In this document: positions 1-5,054 of the stretch, piece by piece
How positions within the stretch are numbered: the stretch's first letter is position 1
Layout of the letters: each line of letters begins with the position of its first letter
Source of the DNA: DASVHF01 sp036382695
GTDB lineage: Bacteria > Patescibacteriota > Microgenomatia > Woykebacterales > RBG-16-39-9b
Assembly (NCBI GenBank): GCA_036382695.1
Contig: DASVHF010000044.1
Span: forward strand, 1-11,555
DNA: 11,555 nucleotides
Reading direction: 5' to 3'
Position numbers and translations under genes: made by a program
Notes under the pieces: model-generated
What the model was told of the DNA's origin: nothing
The model's input: only the letters and a program-made list of their open reading frames with translations
Database searches by the model: none

Positions 1-4
1 CATA

Positions 5-34
5 TTGATCTTCGGTTAAATTTGGGGTAGAGTA
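5..34 (+). promoter_or_regulatory. Candidate promoter of the DUF763 gene
   Basis: TTGATC at 5-10 and TAGAGT at 29-34 are separated by 18 nt, and the ATG at 42 follows 7 nt after the -10 box. Each box matches the sigma70 consensus at 4 of 6 positions. Transcription would start at or next to the ATG, so the mRNA would be leaderless. The boxes alone are weak; the support is that the same geometry recurs at other genes in the window. Confidence 0.4.
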
Positions 35-41
35 TTAATAT

Positions 42-1118
42 ATGCGGACTGGAACTGCTCATTTACCACTTCACTACGGAAGCGCGCCTAGGTGGCTTTT
101 TGATCGAATGGCCGTCCTTGCCAGAGAAATTACGATTGTTGTCGTTGACGAATTTGGCCCGCAGGAATTACTCAAACGAATCTCTCATCCATACTGGTTT
201 CAATCTTTTGGTTGTGTACTTGGCTTTGATTGGCACAGTTCCGGCTTGACCACAACTGTCGGTGGGGCTTTAAAGTGGGGACTAAAAGACATTTCAAACG
301 ACCTTGGTCTTTTTGTCGCTGGTGGAAAAGGTGGTACCAGCAGAAAAACTCCAAGCGAAATAGAAACTGTCTCAAACACACTTGGTAAGGATTTTTCAAG
401 CTTAATTTATTCCTCAAAAATGAGCGCCAAAGTGGATAGTGCGGCGCTGCAAGATGGTTATCAGCTTTATCATCACAATTTTTTCTTTACCAAAGCAAGG
501 GACTGGGCGGTAGTTCAACAAGGAATGAACCCGAATAACCATTGGGCCCGGCGCTATCATTGGCTATCCGATAATTTAAAATCGTATGTAGAAGAACCCC
601 ATAAAGCAGTCGCTTGTGACCAAACCGTACAACCGCTTAATTTGGTTGCCACCGAATCAAACCAAACCAGACTGATTTCAACAAAAATTGCTGGTGAAAA
701 TCCCGAAAAGACAGCTAAAATCTTCAGGAGAATTGCAGAAAAGAATTTAGAAATGCCCGCTCACGAGATAATCCAACCATCTGACATCAGGCCCGAAAAT
801 CTCAATAAAATTTTGCTTTCCACTTATGAAAATCAACCAGCCAATTTTGAAGGTCTGCTTTTGACCCGCGGAGTCGGGCCGAAAACGATTCGGGCGCTGG
901 CTTTGATTTCTGATCTTGTCTACGGCGCGCCGGCTTCTACCCGCGATCCGGTCAAATTTACCTTTGCCCACGGCGGCAAAGACGGCACGCCATATCCTGT
1001 AGATAGAAAAACTTACGATAAGTCCATCGAAATCCTAAAATTCGCCATCGAAAAAGCAAAAGTTGGTGATCGCGACAAAATCCAAGCAATCAAAAGACTC
1101 CAATACTCTCTGTTTTAA
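42..1118 (+). CDS. DUF763 family protein with C-terminal helix-hairpin-helix
   Basis: This 358-aa protein is recognised as DUF763 (PF05559). The N-terminus opens with RTGTAHLPLHYG and PRWLF, followed by the family core GFDWHSSGLTTT at about residues 61-72. A second conserved block, GYQLYHHNFFF and KARDWAVVQQGMN, lies at about 139-163. The C-terminal part has a helix-hairpin-helix-like segment, LLLTRGVGPKTIRAL at about 272-286, which suggests nucleic-acid binding, then a DPVKFTFAHGGKDG block near 302-315. The family is common in archaea and hyperthermophiles and has no established biochemical role; a DNA-related function is inference from the HhH. The length looks complete. The ATG has no Shine-Dalgarno but does have a close -10-like box. 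Codons 346-356 recur in diverged form at 1766-1798 downstream, so the 3' end may have been exchanged by an insertion. Confidence 0.9.
   Translation: MRTGTAHLPLHYGSAPRWLFDRMAVLAREITIVVVDEFGPQELLKRISHPYWFQSFGCVLGFDWHSSGLTTTVGGALKWGLKDISNDLGLFVAGGKGGTSRKTPSEIETVSNTLGKDFSSLIYSSKMSAKVDSAALQDGYQLYHHNFFFTKARDWAVVQQGMNPNNHWARRYHWLSDNLKSYVEEPHKAVACDQTVQPLNLVATESNQTRLISTKIAGENPEKTAKIFRRIAEKNLEMPAHEIIQPSDIRPENLNKILLSTYENQPANFEGLLLTRGVGPKTIRALALISDLVYGAPASTRDPVKFTFAHGGKDGTPYPVDRKTYDKSIEILKFAIEKAKVGDRDKIQAIKRLQYSLF
1077..1118 (+). repeat. Copy A of duplicated DUF763 3' end
   Basis: The last 13 codons plus stop of DUF763 (K346 to F358). Codons 346-356 encode KIQAIKRLQYS, which is encoded again at 1766-1798. 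The first 14 nt (AAAATCCAAGCAAT) are identical in both copies. Over 33 nt there are seven differences, all synonymous. The two copies then diverge (Leu-Phe-stop here, Phe-Arg-Ile-stop there). They bracket the 147-aa gene. Confidence 0.85.
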
Positions 1119-1128
1119 GCATCTAAAT

Positions 1129-1146
1129 AAACGCGCTCTTGCGTTT
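1129..1146 (+). terminator. Weak hairpin after DUF763
   Basis: AAACGC (1129-1134) pairs with GCGTTT (1141-1146) around the 6-nt loop GCTCTT, and one further T follows. The 6-bp stem and short T run make it only a marginal intrinsic terminator, but it is in the right place, 10 nt after the stop codon. Confidence 0.35.
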
Positions 1147-1177
1147 TGGCTTCAACAGCAAAGATATTTACTTTTAA

Positions 1178-1186
1178 TGATATAAT
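1178..1186 (+). promoter_or_regulatory. Extended -10 promoter of the 147-aa gene
   Basis: A perfect TATAAT at 1181-1186 is preceded by TGA (1178-1180), which fits an extended -10 element. No good -35 box lies 16-18 nt upstream. Transcription would start near 1193 and give a leader of about 58 nt, unlike the leaderless arrangement of most neighbouring genes. The leader contains a small inverted repeat, GTTGGT (1205-1210) with ACCAAC (1229-1234). Confidence 0.55.
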
Positions 1187-1250
1187 CCCATAACACTAGC
1201 TTAGGTTGGTTTAAATAAACGGAATACAACCAACAGCAAGGGGGAGTGAG

Positions 1251-1694
1251 ATGGAGAAAGATCCTGGTCGTGACGACTTTCTATACATCGGCTTTACCAT
1301 GAGCCTAGTCGGTGAACTTAGGAGGTTGGGGTACACAAACCTCACCCAGCGGTTGGTCACAATCGCTTGTTGTGGCACCGACGATCAGCAGAAGAGGGTC
1401 GCTGATTGCTGGGCGATTCTGTACTTCGACTACATCGGCGAGGATTGGAGAAAAGATCAGATGATCAGAGGGTTCCTGAAAACCTTGGATGAAGCAGCGT
1501 GGCTTCGTCCAGGAGACCAGCACTCGTTGGTGTTCCTCCAAACAAAGGATCGCAACGCAGCATGGTGGTGGATCAAAGGAGCCTACGACGTGCTCACTCA
1601 TCTTGTCCGGTCGGGAGAAGCCACACCAACAGTGTGGCTCTGCTTACGTATGTTGGGGGCAGTAGCACCAGCAGAGATCGTCTGGAACCTCTAG
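1251..1694 (+). CDS. Unrecognised 147-aa protein in a cassette-like insert
   Basis: I do not recognise this protein. The start is set by a purine-rich Shine-Dalgarno (AGGGGGAG, ending 4 nt before ATG). No signal peptide or clear membrane helix is seen, and the sequence looks mostly helical and soluble. It is unusually rich in tryptophan (W54, W66, W84, a WWW run at 105-107, W129, W145) and has four cysteines (C40, C41, C53, C131). The gene is a complete stand-alone unit with its own extended -10 promoter, leader, Shine-Dalgarno and 3' hairpin. A sampled stretch (1321-1380) has 35 G/C of 60, against 22 of 60 in a DUF763 stretch (781-840), which points to a different origin. It lies exactly between the two copies of the DUF763 3' end, so it may be cargo of a small inserted element. 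Reality as a gene is likely but not certain. Confidence 0.65.
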   Translation: MEKDPGRDDFLYIGFTMSLVGELRRLGYTNLTQRLVTIACCGTDDQQKRVADCWAILYFDYIGEDWRKDQMIRGFLKTLDEAAWLRPGDQHSLVFLQTKDRNAAWWWIKGAYDVLTHLVRSGEATPTVWLCLRMLGAVAPAEIVWNL

Positions 1695-1721
1695 ATAAAC
1701 CAACGCAACCAAACAACGATA

Positions 1722-1745
1722 GGGGTAGGGCTCCCTTCCTACCCC
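1722..1745 (+). terminator. GC-rich hairpin after the 147-aa gene
   Basis: GGGGTAGG (1722-1729) pairs perfectly with CCTACCCC (1738-1745) around the loop GCTCCCTT. The 8-bp, strongly GC stem lies 27 nt after the stop codon. No T tract follows, so it may be a pause, mRNA-protecting or element-end structure rather than a standard intrinsic terminator. Confidence 0.55.
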
Positions 1746-1765
1746 GCCTCACCCTCCAGGAGATA

Positions 1766-1810
1766 AAAATCCAAGCAATTAAAAGGTTGCAGTATTCATT
1801 TCGCATTTGA
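1766..1810 (+). pseudogene. Copy B: 3' remnant of a DUF763 gene
   Basis: Fourteen codons plus stop read KIQAIKRLQYSFRI in frame. The first eleven residues equal the C-terminus of the intact DUF763 at 346-356. Differences from copy A are third-base changes plus a CTC to TTG Leu codon swap, so the sequence diverged as coding DNA under selection before it was cut off. Nothing upstream of 1766 resembles DUF763; instead there is the hairpin of the 147-aa unit. It is therefore a 3' gene fragment, most simply the original end of DUF763 displaced by the insert, or the end of a second copy. Its stop codon overlaps the -35 box of the next promoter. Confidence 0.75.
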
Positions 1811-1835
1811 CGAACTCACTTTAAATCTATAAAAT
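1807..1835 (+). promoter_or_regulatory. Promoter of the 117-aa gene
   Basis: TTGACG at 1807-1812 and TAAAAT at 1830-1835 are separated by 17 nt. The -35 box overlaps the TGA stop of the DUF763 remnant. Transcription would start near 1842, leaving a leader of about 47 nt before the ATG at 1889. Confidence 0.6.
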
Positions 1836-1888
1836 CGCGATAAATCAGCATAAGGCACCTATCAATCGCTCAACAGGAGGAAACTGCC

Positions 1889-2242
1889 ATGGGAGAGATA
1901 CTGACCTACACAAGCTCCGAATCCACCAAAGATGGTGTACAGGCGGCGATAATAGATGCCCACAAACACTGGGATGATCTAAGAAACAAGGCCCTCGAAG
2001 ACGAGCTTCCACTGAGAGAGATTGTCCGGAGGATCGTTTCGAAAGCGCAGACTTTCGATCCCAATGTGAGATGGAGGCTGAGACTCAGCGAATATGGAGA
2101 TTATTGGGAGCTGTCTTTGATCTCCAACCGCATCAGAGGAGTAGTTCAAGGACAGTTGGAAGCCGTCGCCAACAACTTCACCGGTAACTTGCATCTCATT
2201 CTCAACCTTCCTGGCCTTGACGAAGAAAGCCGTGAAGAGTGA
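1889..2242 (+). CDS. Unrecognised 117-aa protein
   Basis: I do not recognise this protein. The ATG follows AGGAGG (1875-1880) with 8-nt spacing, so the start is well supported. The N-terminal half (about 16-53) looks helical and charged; the middle (RWRLRLSEYGDYWELSLISN, about 61-80) looks like alternating beta strands; the end is acidic. No membrane segment, signal peptide or cysteine is present. Like the 147-aa gene it is a single-gene unit with its own promoter, Shine-Dalgarno leader and, here, a strong intrinsic terminator. A sampled stretch (2041-2100) has 30 G/C of 60, higher than the housekeeping neighbour sampled. It sits immediately downstream of the DUF763 remnant and may be another acquired small gene. 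From codon 110 onward another frame stays open to 2453, discussed under findings. Confidence 0.6.
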   Translation: MGEILTYTSSESTKDGVQAAIIDAHKHWDDLRNKALEDELPLREIVRRIVSKAQTFDPNVRWRLRLSEYGDYWELSLISNRIRGVVQGQLEAVANNFTGNLHLILNLPGLDEESREE

Positions 2243-2409
2243 TACACCACCGCTGAGGAGGGGAGAAATAGCGAAGGTTTGGCAACTGCTGGAACAGGTA
2301 ACCGTAGCTGCTCGAGACAAGCATCTTGAGCTGACCGACACTTCCGGTAGTGGTGGCGTCGGATTTGAACCACCAGGCATACTATCCTTCCTGGTTCTGA
2401 CCATCAACT
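2243..2409 (+). other. Structured 3' region with a reversed tRNA T-arm-like motif
   Basis: This 167-nt stretch separates the 117-aa gene from its terminator. It has several short inverted repeats: TGGTGG (2351-2356) with CCACCA (2370-2375), and an overlapping alternative CCAGG (2373-2377) with CCTGG (2390-2394). The first loop contains GGATTTGAACC (2361-2371), which on the minus strand reads as a T-arm core, GGTTCAAATCC. No full tRNA can be folded. One frame is open throughout (2217-2453), but it runs through the terminator. Confidence 0.5.
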
Positions 2410-2444
2410 CCCTGGTGAGACCCTTTCTCACCAGGGCTTTTTTT
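2410..2444 (+). terminator. Strong intrinsic terminator
   Basis: CCCTGGTGAGA (2410-2420) pairs perfectly with TCTCACCAGGG (2426-2436) around a 5-nt loop. One C and then seven T (2438-2444) follow. It ends the 117-aa unit and insulates the DNRLRE promoter that starts 6 nt later. It is the clearest terminator in the window. Confidence 0.92.
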
Positions 2445-2449
2445 ATTAG

Positions 2450-2479
2450 TTGACAGTTAGCTAACCCGCTTGGCATAAT
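2450..2479 (+). promoter_or_regulatory. Consensus promoter of the DNRLRE gene with a palindromic spacer
   Basis: A perfect -35 TTGACA (2450-2455), an 18-nt spacer and CATAAT (2474-2479) with an upstream TG at 2471-2472 (extended -10). The ATG at 2487 comes 7 nt after the -10, so the mRNA should be leaderless. The spacer begins with the perfect 10-bp palindrome GTTAGCTAAC (2456-2465), a possible repressor site placed where bound protein would block RNA polymerase. Confidence 0.75.
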
Positions 2480-2486
2480 AAAAGTA

Positions 2487-3464
2487 ATGAGACGTCTGCC
2501 TTTTGCCTTGGTTAGTATTTTAGTCTTCCTTTTTTCATTTCTTTTCTTTGTTCCAAAAACAAACACCGCTTGGGCTGCTCCAACCACACTAACCGCCACC
2601 GCTGATGCCATGATTCAATCGCTAAATCCAGACTCTAAATATGGCTCTAATTCTCATTTAGATGTCATGAAATCCTACCCTCCAATCACCAACCCCGAGG
2701 GTAAAACCCGCAGTCTTGTCAAATTCGATCTTAGCAGTATTCCTGCTAATGCAACCATAGATTCAGCTACGTTCTCTATTTTTTTATACGGGTGTAACTG
2801 GACACAAACGGTTGATAACTTACATATAGGTAGGAACAAAGACTCTTGGCAGGAATACCTAGTAAGTTGGAACAACAAATCAAGTTTTGATACTGGGAGT
2901 GTTATAAATTCTACAGCACCATGTACCTCGGTAAATCAATATCTTAACTACAATATAAAACCGTTTGTTACGGGCTGGATGAATGGGACCTATCCAAATA
3001 ACGGTATCGTGATGTACGGAAACGAGGGTGCTGGAGTAAGTTGGATCAAGTTCTTTTACGGGCGAGAGAACCCGGCCAACAAACCGCCAAAATTAGTCCT
3101 CACTTACACTTTGCCAGGACAACCAACTGACGGAAATACGAACGATGGAACTGAAGAGGACGGTTCAGATACAAACGACAAGGAAACTGCTTCAAAACCA
3201 GGCGAAGATAAATCGGCTACCCAGTCAGCAACAATAAGCGCTCAGAAGGCAACACCAAGCACAACGATCAGTGAAAAGGCAAAAGGGATTTCCGGAGCAA
3301 GAATCGCATTAATAGTTGCACTAGTTGTTATTTTAGGAGCACTAACCGCAGGTTATATAATATACCGCCGCCGAAAGAAATTAGCCAGTAAAAAAGATAA
3401 AGAACCCGAAAAGCTTGAGGAAAATAAGGAAGAAGCTAACACACAAGAACCATCTGACAAATAA
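2487..3464 (+). CDS. Secreted, C-terminally anchored DNRLRE-domain surface protein
   Basis: The 325-aa protein starts with a signal peptide: MRR, a hydrophobic core to about residue 22, and a likely signal-peptidase cut after AWA at 30. Residues 32 to about 210 match the DNRLRE domain, a beta-sandwich found in large secreted proteins. Seen are TLTATADAMIQSLNPDSKYG, the SLVKFDLSSIPANATIDSA block near 74-93, NNKSSFDTGS, and a closing WIKFFYGRE...KPPKLVLTY strand. A Thr/Ser/Asp/Glu-rich linker (about 211-268) leads to a membrane helix at about 271-293, then RRRKK and a charged tail of about 30 residues. The domain should face outward and the basic tail inward, with no sortase signal needed. A role in adhesion or in binding polymer is inference. 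The gene has a consensus leaderless promoter and ends 3 nt from the convergent response regulator. Confidence 0.85.
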   Translation: MRRLPFALVSILVFLFSFLFFVPKTNTAWAAPTTLTATADAMIQSLNPDSKYGSNSHLDVMKSYPPITNPEGKTRSLVKFDLSSIPANATIDSATFSIFLYGCNWTQTVDNLHIGRNKDSWQEYLVSWNNKSSFDTGSVINSTAPCTSVNQYLNYNIKPFVTGWMNGTYPNNGIVMYGNEGAGVSWIKFFYGRENPANKPPKLVLTYTLPGQPTDGNTNDGTEEDGSDTNDKETASKPGEDKSATQSATISAQKATPSTTISEKAKGISGARIALIVALVVILGALTAGYIIYRRRKKLASKKDKEPEKLEENKEEANTQEPSDK

Positions 3465-3467
3465 CTT

Positions 3468-3881
3468 TTACTCCAACCCAAACTCTGATAGATCTATCTT
3501 CATCGGGCCGTTTTCGAAGAAGTCATTAACTGCGTGGAGAACTTGTGAGGGAAGCACACGAGCCTTCAGTAAATACCCTTGAGCACCAATCTCAACTGCT
3601 TGTTTGATAATCGAACCTTGACCAAGATTGGTCAGCAGATAAACTGGAGTATCTTTGGCCGGAGAAGTTGGCACTCGTATCTCTTTCAGCACATCGATCC
3701 CGGTCTTTTTTGGCAGCATTATATCCAGTAGAATCAGGTCGTATTTGCCCTCCTTCGCCATCTCGACCCCCTCCAAACCATTAGCTGCTACCTCCGCCTC
3801 ATAACCACTTTTCTTCAACTCCCGAGAATAAATATCGCTGACAAAAACATCATCTTCAATTAACAAAATTTTATGACCCAT
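3468..3881 (-). CDS. Single-domain response regulator (receiver only)
   Basis: The 137-aa protein is a complete CheY-like receiver. Acidic pair E9/D10/D11, phospho-acceptor D53 in LILLDIMLP, the switch Thr at T84 (VYLLTNLG), Y103 and the conserved K106 (GYLLKA) are all present. There is no DNA-binding or enzymatic output domain; the last 25 residues only extend the final helix and tail. It should act by protein-protein contact once phosphorylated. No histidine kinase is in the window, so it is an orphan here. On the minus strand TATAGA (3898-3893) lies 11 nt before the ATG and no Shine-Dalgarno is seen. It converges on the DNRLRE gene with a 3-nt gap and no obvious terminator between them, so the two transcripts probably overlap at their 3' ends. 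Confidence 0.93.
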   Translation of the reverse strand: MGHKILLIEDDVFVSDIYSRELKKSGYEAEVAANGLEGVEMAKEGKYDLILLDIMLPKKTGIDVLKEIRVPTSPAKDTPVYLLTNLGQGSIIKQAVEIGAQGYLLKARVLPSQVLHAVNDFFENGPMKIDLSEFGLE

Positions 3882-3959
3882 AAATTTTTGCCTCTATATT
3901 TGAGAGTAGCAGAAAAAACTACCAAGAGTCTAGCCCTTTCTTTGATTGAAAAGAGTGAA

Positions 3960-3988
3960 TTGAAAGTTGGCGCTTCTATTGTTATTCT
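3960..3988 (+). promoter_or_regulatory. Promoter of the PsbP-like/YjbQ pair
   Basis: TTGAAA (3960-3965), a 17-nt spacer and TATTCT (3983-3988). The in-frame GTG at 3997 comes 8 nt after the -10, where transcription should begin. This argues for a leaderless start at GTG 3997 rather than the upstream in-frame TTG at 3967, which lies between the two promoter boxes. Confidence 0.55.
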
Positions 3989-3996
3989 ATAACGCA

Positions 3997-4605
3997 GTGG
4001 CTAAGGAAATCATCCTCGATATAAAACCAAAAGAAAGTAAACTAAAAAAATATTTGCCTATCGTAACCGTCGCGGTTGTAGTAACCTGCATTCTTTTTGC
4101 AGCCGGCTACGGCCTTGGCAGATACACCGAGTTTGAAGTCCCACTATTTGGTGAGAAGGGAGCCACCAAAAGTGCCACGCGAAAAGGTTGGTGTGTCTTC
4201 GAAACACGCGATTTTTCGATCGAATATCCAAAAAATTGGGAGGTAAGTAAAAACTCAGATACCGAACCCATCGGTGCAAAAGTCGAAGGTGACGGAGCAA
4301 GGGTGCAATTTTGGTTAACAGATGTCCGGGAGTATCGCTTTTCCAAGGAACAGAGAGAAAAACAAACTAAAGTGAGGAAGACTAAACTTGACGTCGATGG
4401 AAGAGAAGCAGACGTAACAAGCTACTCTTACAAGGACGGGGATTTTTTTATCGTCGTCGAAGCAGCTTCTTCTGAAAAGAGACCAAAAGAAATTTTTTGG
4501 CTCCTAGCCTCAGACACAAAGTTTAAAGAAACGTCGATGGAGATTGTTTCCACCTTCGTTAGCAAAAGTAGTGTCCAGAAAACAGATAAGACCAGCAATG
4601 AATAA
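3997..4605 (+). CDS. Membrane-anchored PsbP/MOG1-like protein of unknown role
   Basis: From GTG 3997 the product has 202 aa. A short cytoplasmic lysine-rich head is followed by one hydrophobic helix (YLPIVTVAVVVTCILFAAGYG), then an outside domain. That domain starts with FETRDFSIEYPKNWEV, the typical first strand and helix of the PsbP/MOG1-like fold found in many small anchored proteins and lipoproteins. It continues through alternating strands to a final FKETSMEIVSTF helix, which also fits that fold. Exact function is unknown and no catalytic residues are evident. The frame is open to TTG 3967, but that start would lie inside the promoter. The 3' end overlaps the YjbQ start by 8 nt (ATGAATAA), so the two are probably translated in a coupled way. 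Confidence 0.7.
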   Translation: MAKEIILDIKPKESKLKKYLPIVTVAVVVTCILFAAGYGLGRYTEFEVPLFGEKGATKSATRKGWCVFETRDFSIEYPKNWEVSKNSDTEPIGAKVEGDGARVQFWLTDVREYRFSKEQREKQTKVRKTKLDVDGREADVTSYSYKDGDFFIVVEAASSEKRPKEIFWLLASDTKFKETSMEIVSTFVSKSSVQKTDKTSNE

Positions 4606-4993
4606 AATATTAGAGTTTTCAACCAACAAAAATCGGGAACTTGTCAATATAACCAGCAGGGTAGAAGAAGCAATTGCCCAAGTTAAATTAACAAGTGGGA
4701 TTTGTTTAATTTTTGTACCACACGCTACTGCTGCTCTTTTAATAAACGAGGACGAACCTGGTTTTAAAGCAGACGTTGAAAAACTTCTTGAGATGTGGAT
4801 CCCCCAGGGAGATTGGCAACACGACAGAGTAGATGATAACGCTACTTCTCATTTAGCCTCCTCTTTGATTGGCCAATCAAAAGTCCTACCTTTGGAAAAT
4901 GGCAGGTTGCAGCTTGGAACTTGGCAAGAAATATTTTTTGTCGAGCTAGACGGTCCAAGAAGCAACCGTAAAGTAATAGTCCAGGCAACTTAA
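4598..4993 (+). CDS. yjbQ: YjbQ / UPF0047 family protein
   Basis: The 131-aa protein is a full-length member of the UPF0047/YjbQ family (secondary thiamine-phosphate synthase in some annotations). Seen are FVPHATAALLINEDEPG (about 39-55) with H42, GDWQHDR (71-77) with H75, NATSHLASSLIG (81-92) with H85, the NGRLQLGTWQEIFFVELDGPR block (101-121) and KVIVQ near the end. These His and polar residues line the conserved pocket of the family. Weak thiamine-phosphate synthase activity has been reported for E. coli YjbQ, but the physiological role is unsettled. The frame is open further upstream, but the family start and the ATGAATAA overlap with the preceding stop fix the start at 4598. Co-transcription with the anchored PsbP-like gene is likely. 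Confidence 0.92.
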   Translation: MNKILEFSTNKNRELVNITSRVEEAIAQVKLTSGICLIFVPHATAALLINEDEPGFKADVEKLLEMWIPQGDWQHDRVDDNATSHLASSLIGQSKVLPLENGRLQLGTWQEIFFVELDGPRSNRKVIVQAT

Positions 4994-5015
4994 ACCGCTC
5001 TCGCAGCTTAATATC

Positions 5016-5045
5016 TTGCCAAAAACCAGTAGAATTGGTTAAACT
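5016..5045 (+). promoter_or_regulatory. Promoter of the serine hydrolase unit
   Basis: TTGCCA (5016-5021), an 18-nt spacer and TAAACT (5040-5045), with the ATG 9 nt later at 5055. This resembles the TTGCCT/TAAACT pair before the LOG gene. A GAGGT at 5046-5050 could also act as a short Shine-Dalgarno, although it would be at the very 5' end of the mRNA. Confidence 0.5.
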
Positions 5046-5054
5046 GAGGTCGCA

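Noticed and set aside
1499..1810. A 103-codon plus-strand frame ending in the DUF763-like tail.
   Set aside because: Most of it lies out of frame inside the 147-aa gene and crosses the GC-rich hairpin. Only its last 15 codons (1766-1810) are meaningful, as a DUF763 remnant, which is listed separately.
2340..2400. A tRNA gene on the minus strand, suggested by the T-arm-like core.
   Set aside because: The T-stem does not pair (GGTGG against CCGAC), and no D-arm, anticodon arm or acceptor pairing could be found.
2456..2465. An integron attC or core recombination site, suggested by GTTAGCTAAC and nearby small genes.
   Set aside because: The sequence does not meet the GTTRRRY core rule, there is no second paired core at attC spacing, and no integrase is present.
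1119..2480. A defence island or phage-derived system in the accessory patch.
   Set aside because: Neither small protein shows a nuclease, ATPase, toxin, capsid or recombinase motif that I can recognise, and there are no repeats of CRISPR type.
1979..2611. A 210-codon open frame on the minus strand, longer than the 117-aa gene it covers.
   Set aside because: It runs across the strong terminator (2410-2444), the consensus DNRLRE promoter and the DNRLRE signal peptide. It has no recognisable domain or Shine-Dalgarno, and its content reads as antisense of the plus-strand genes.
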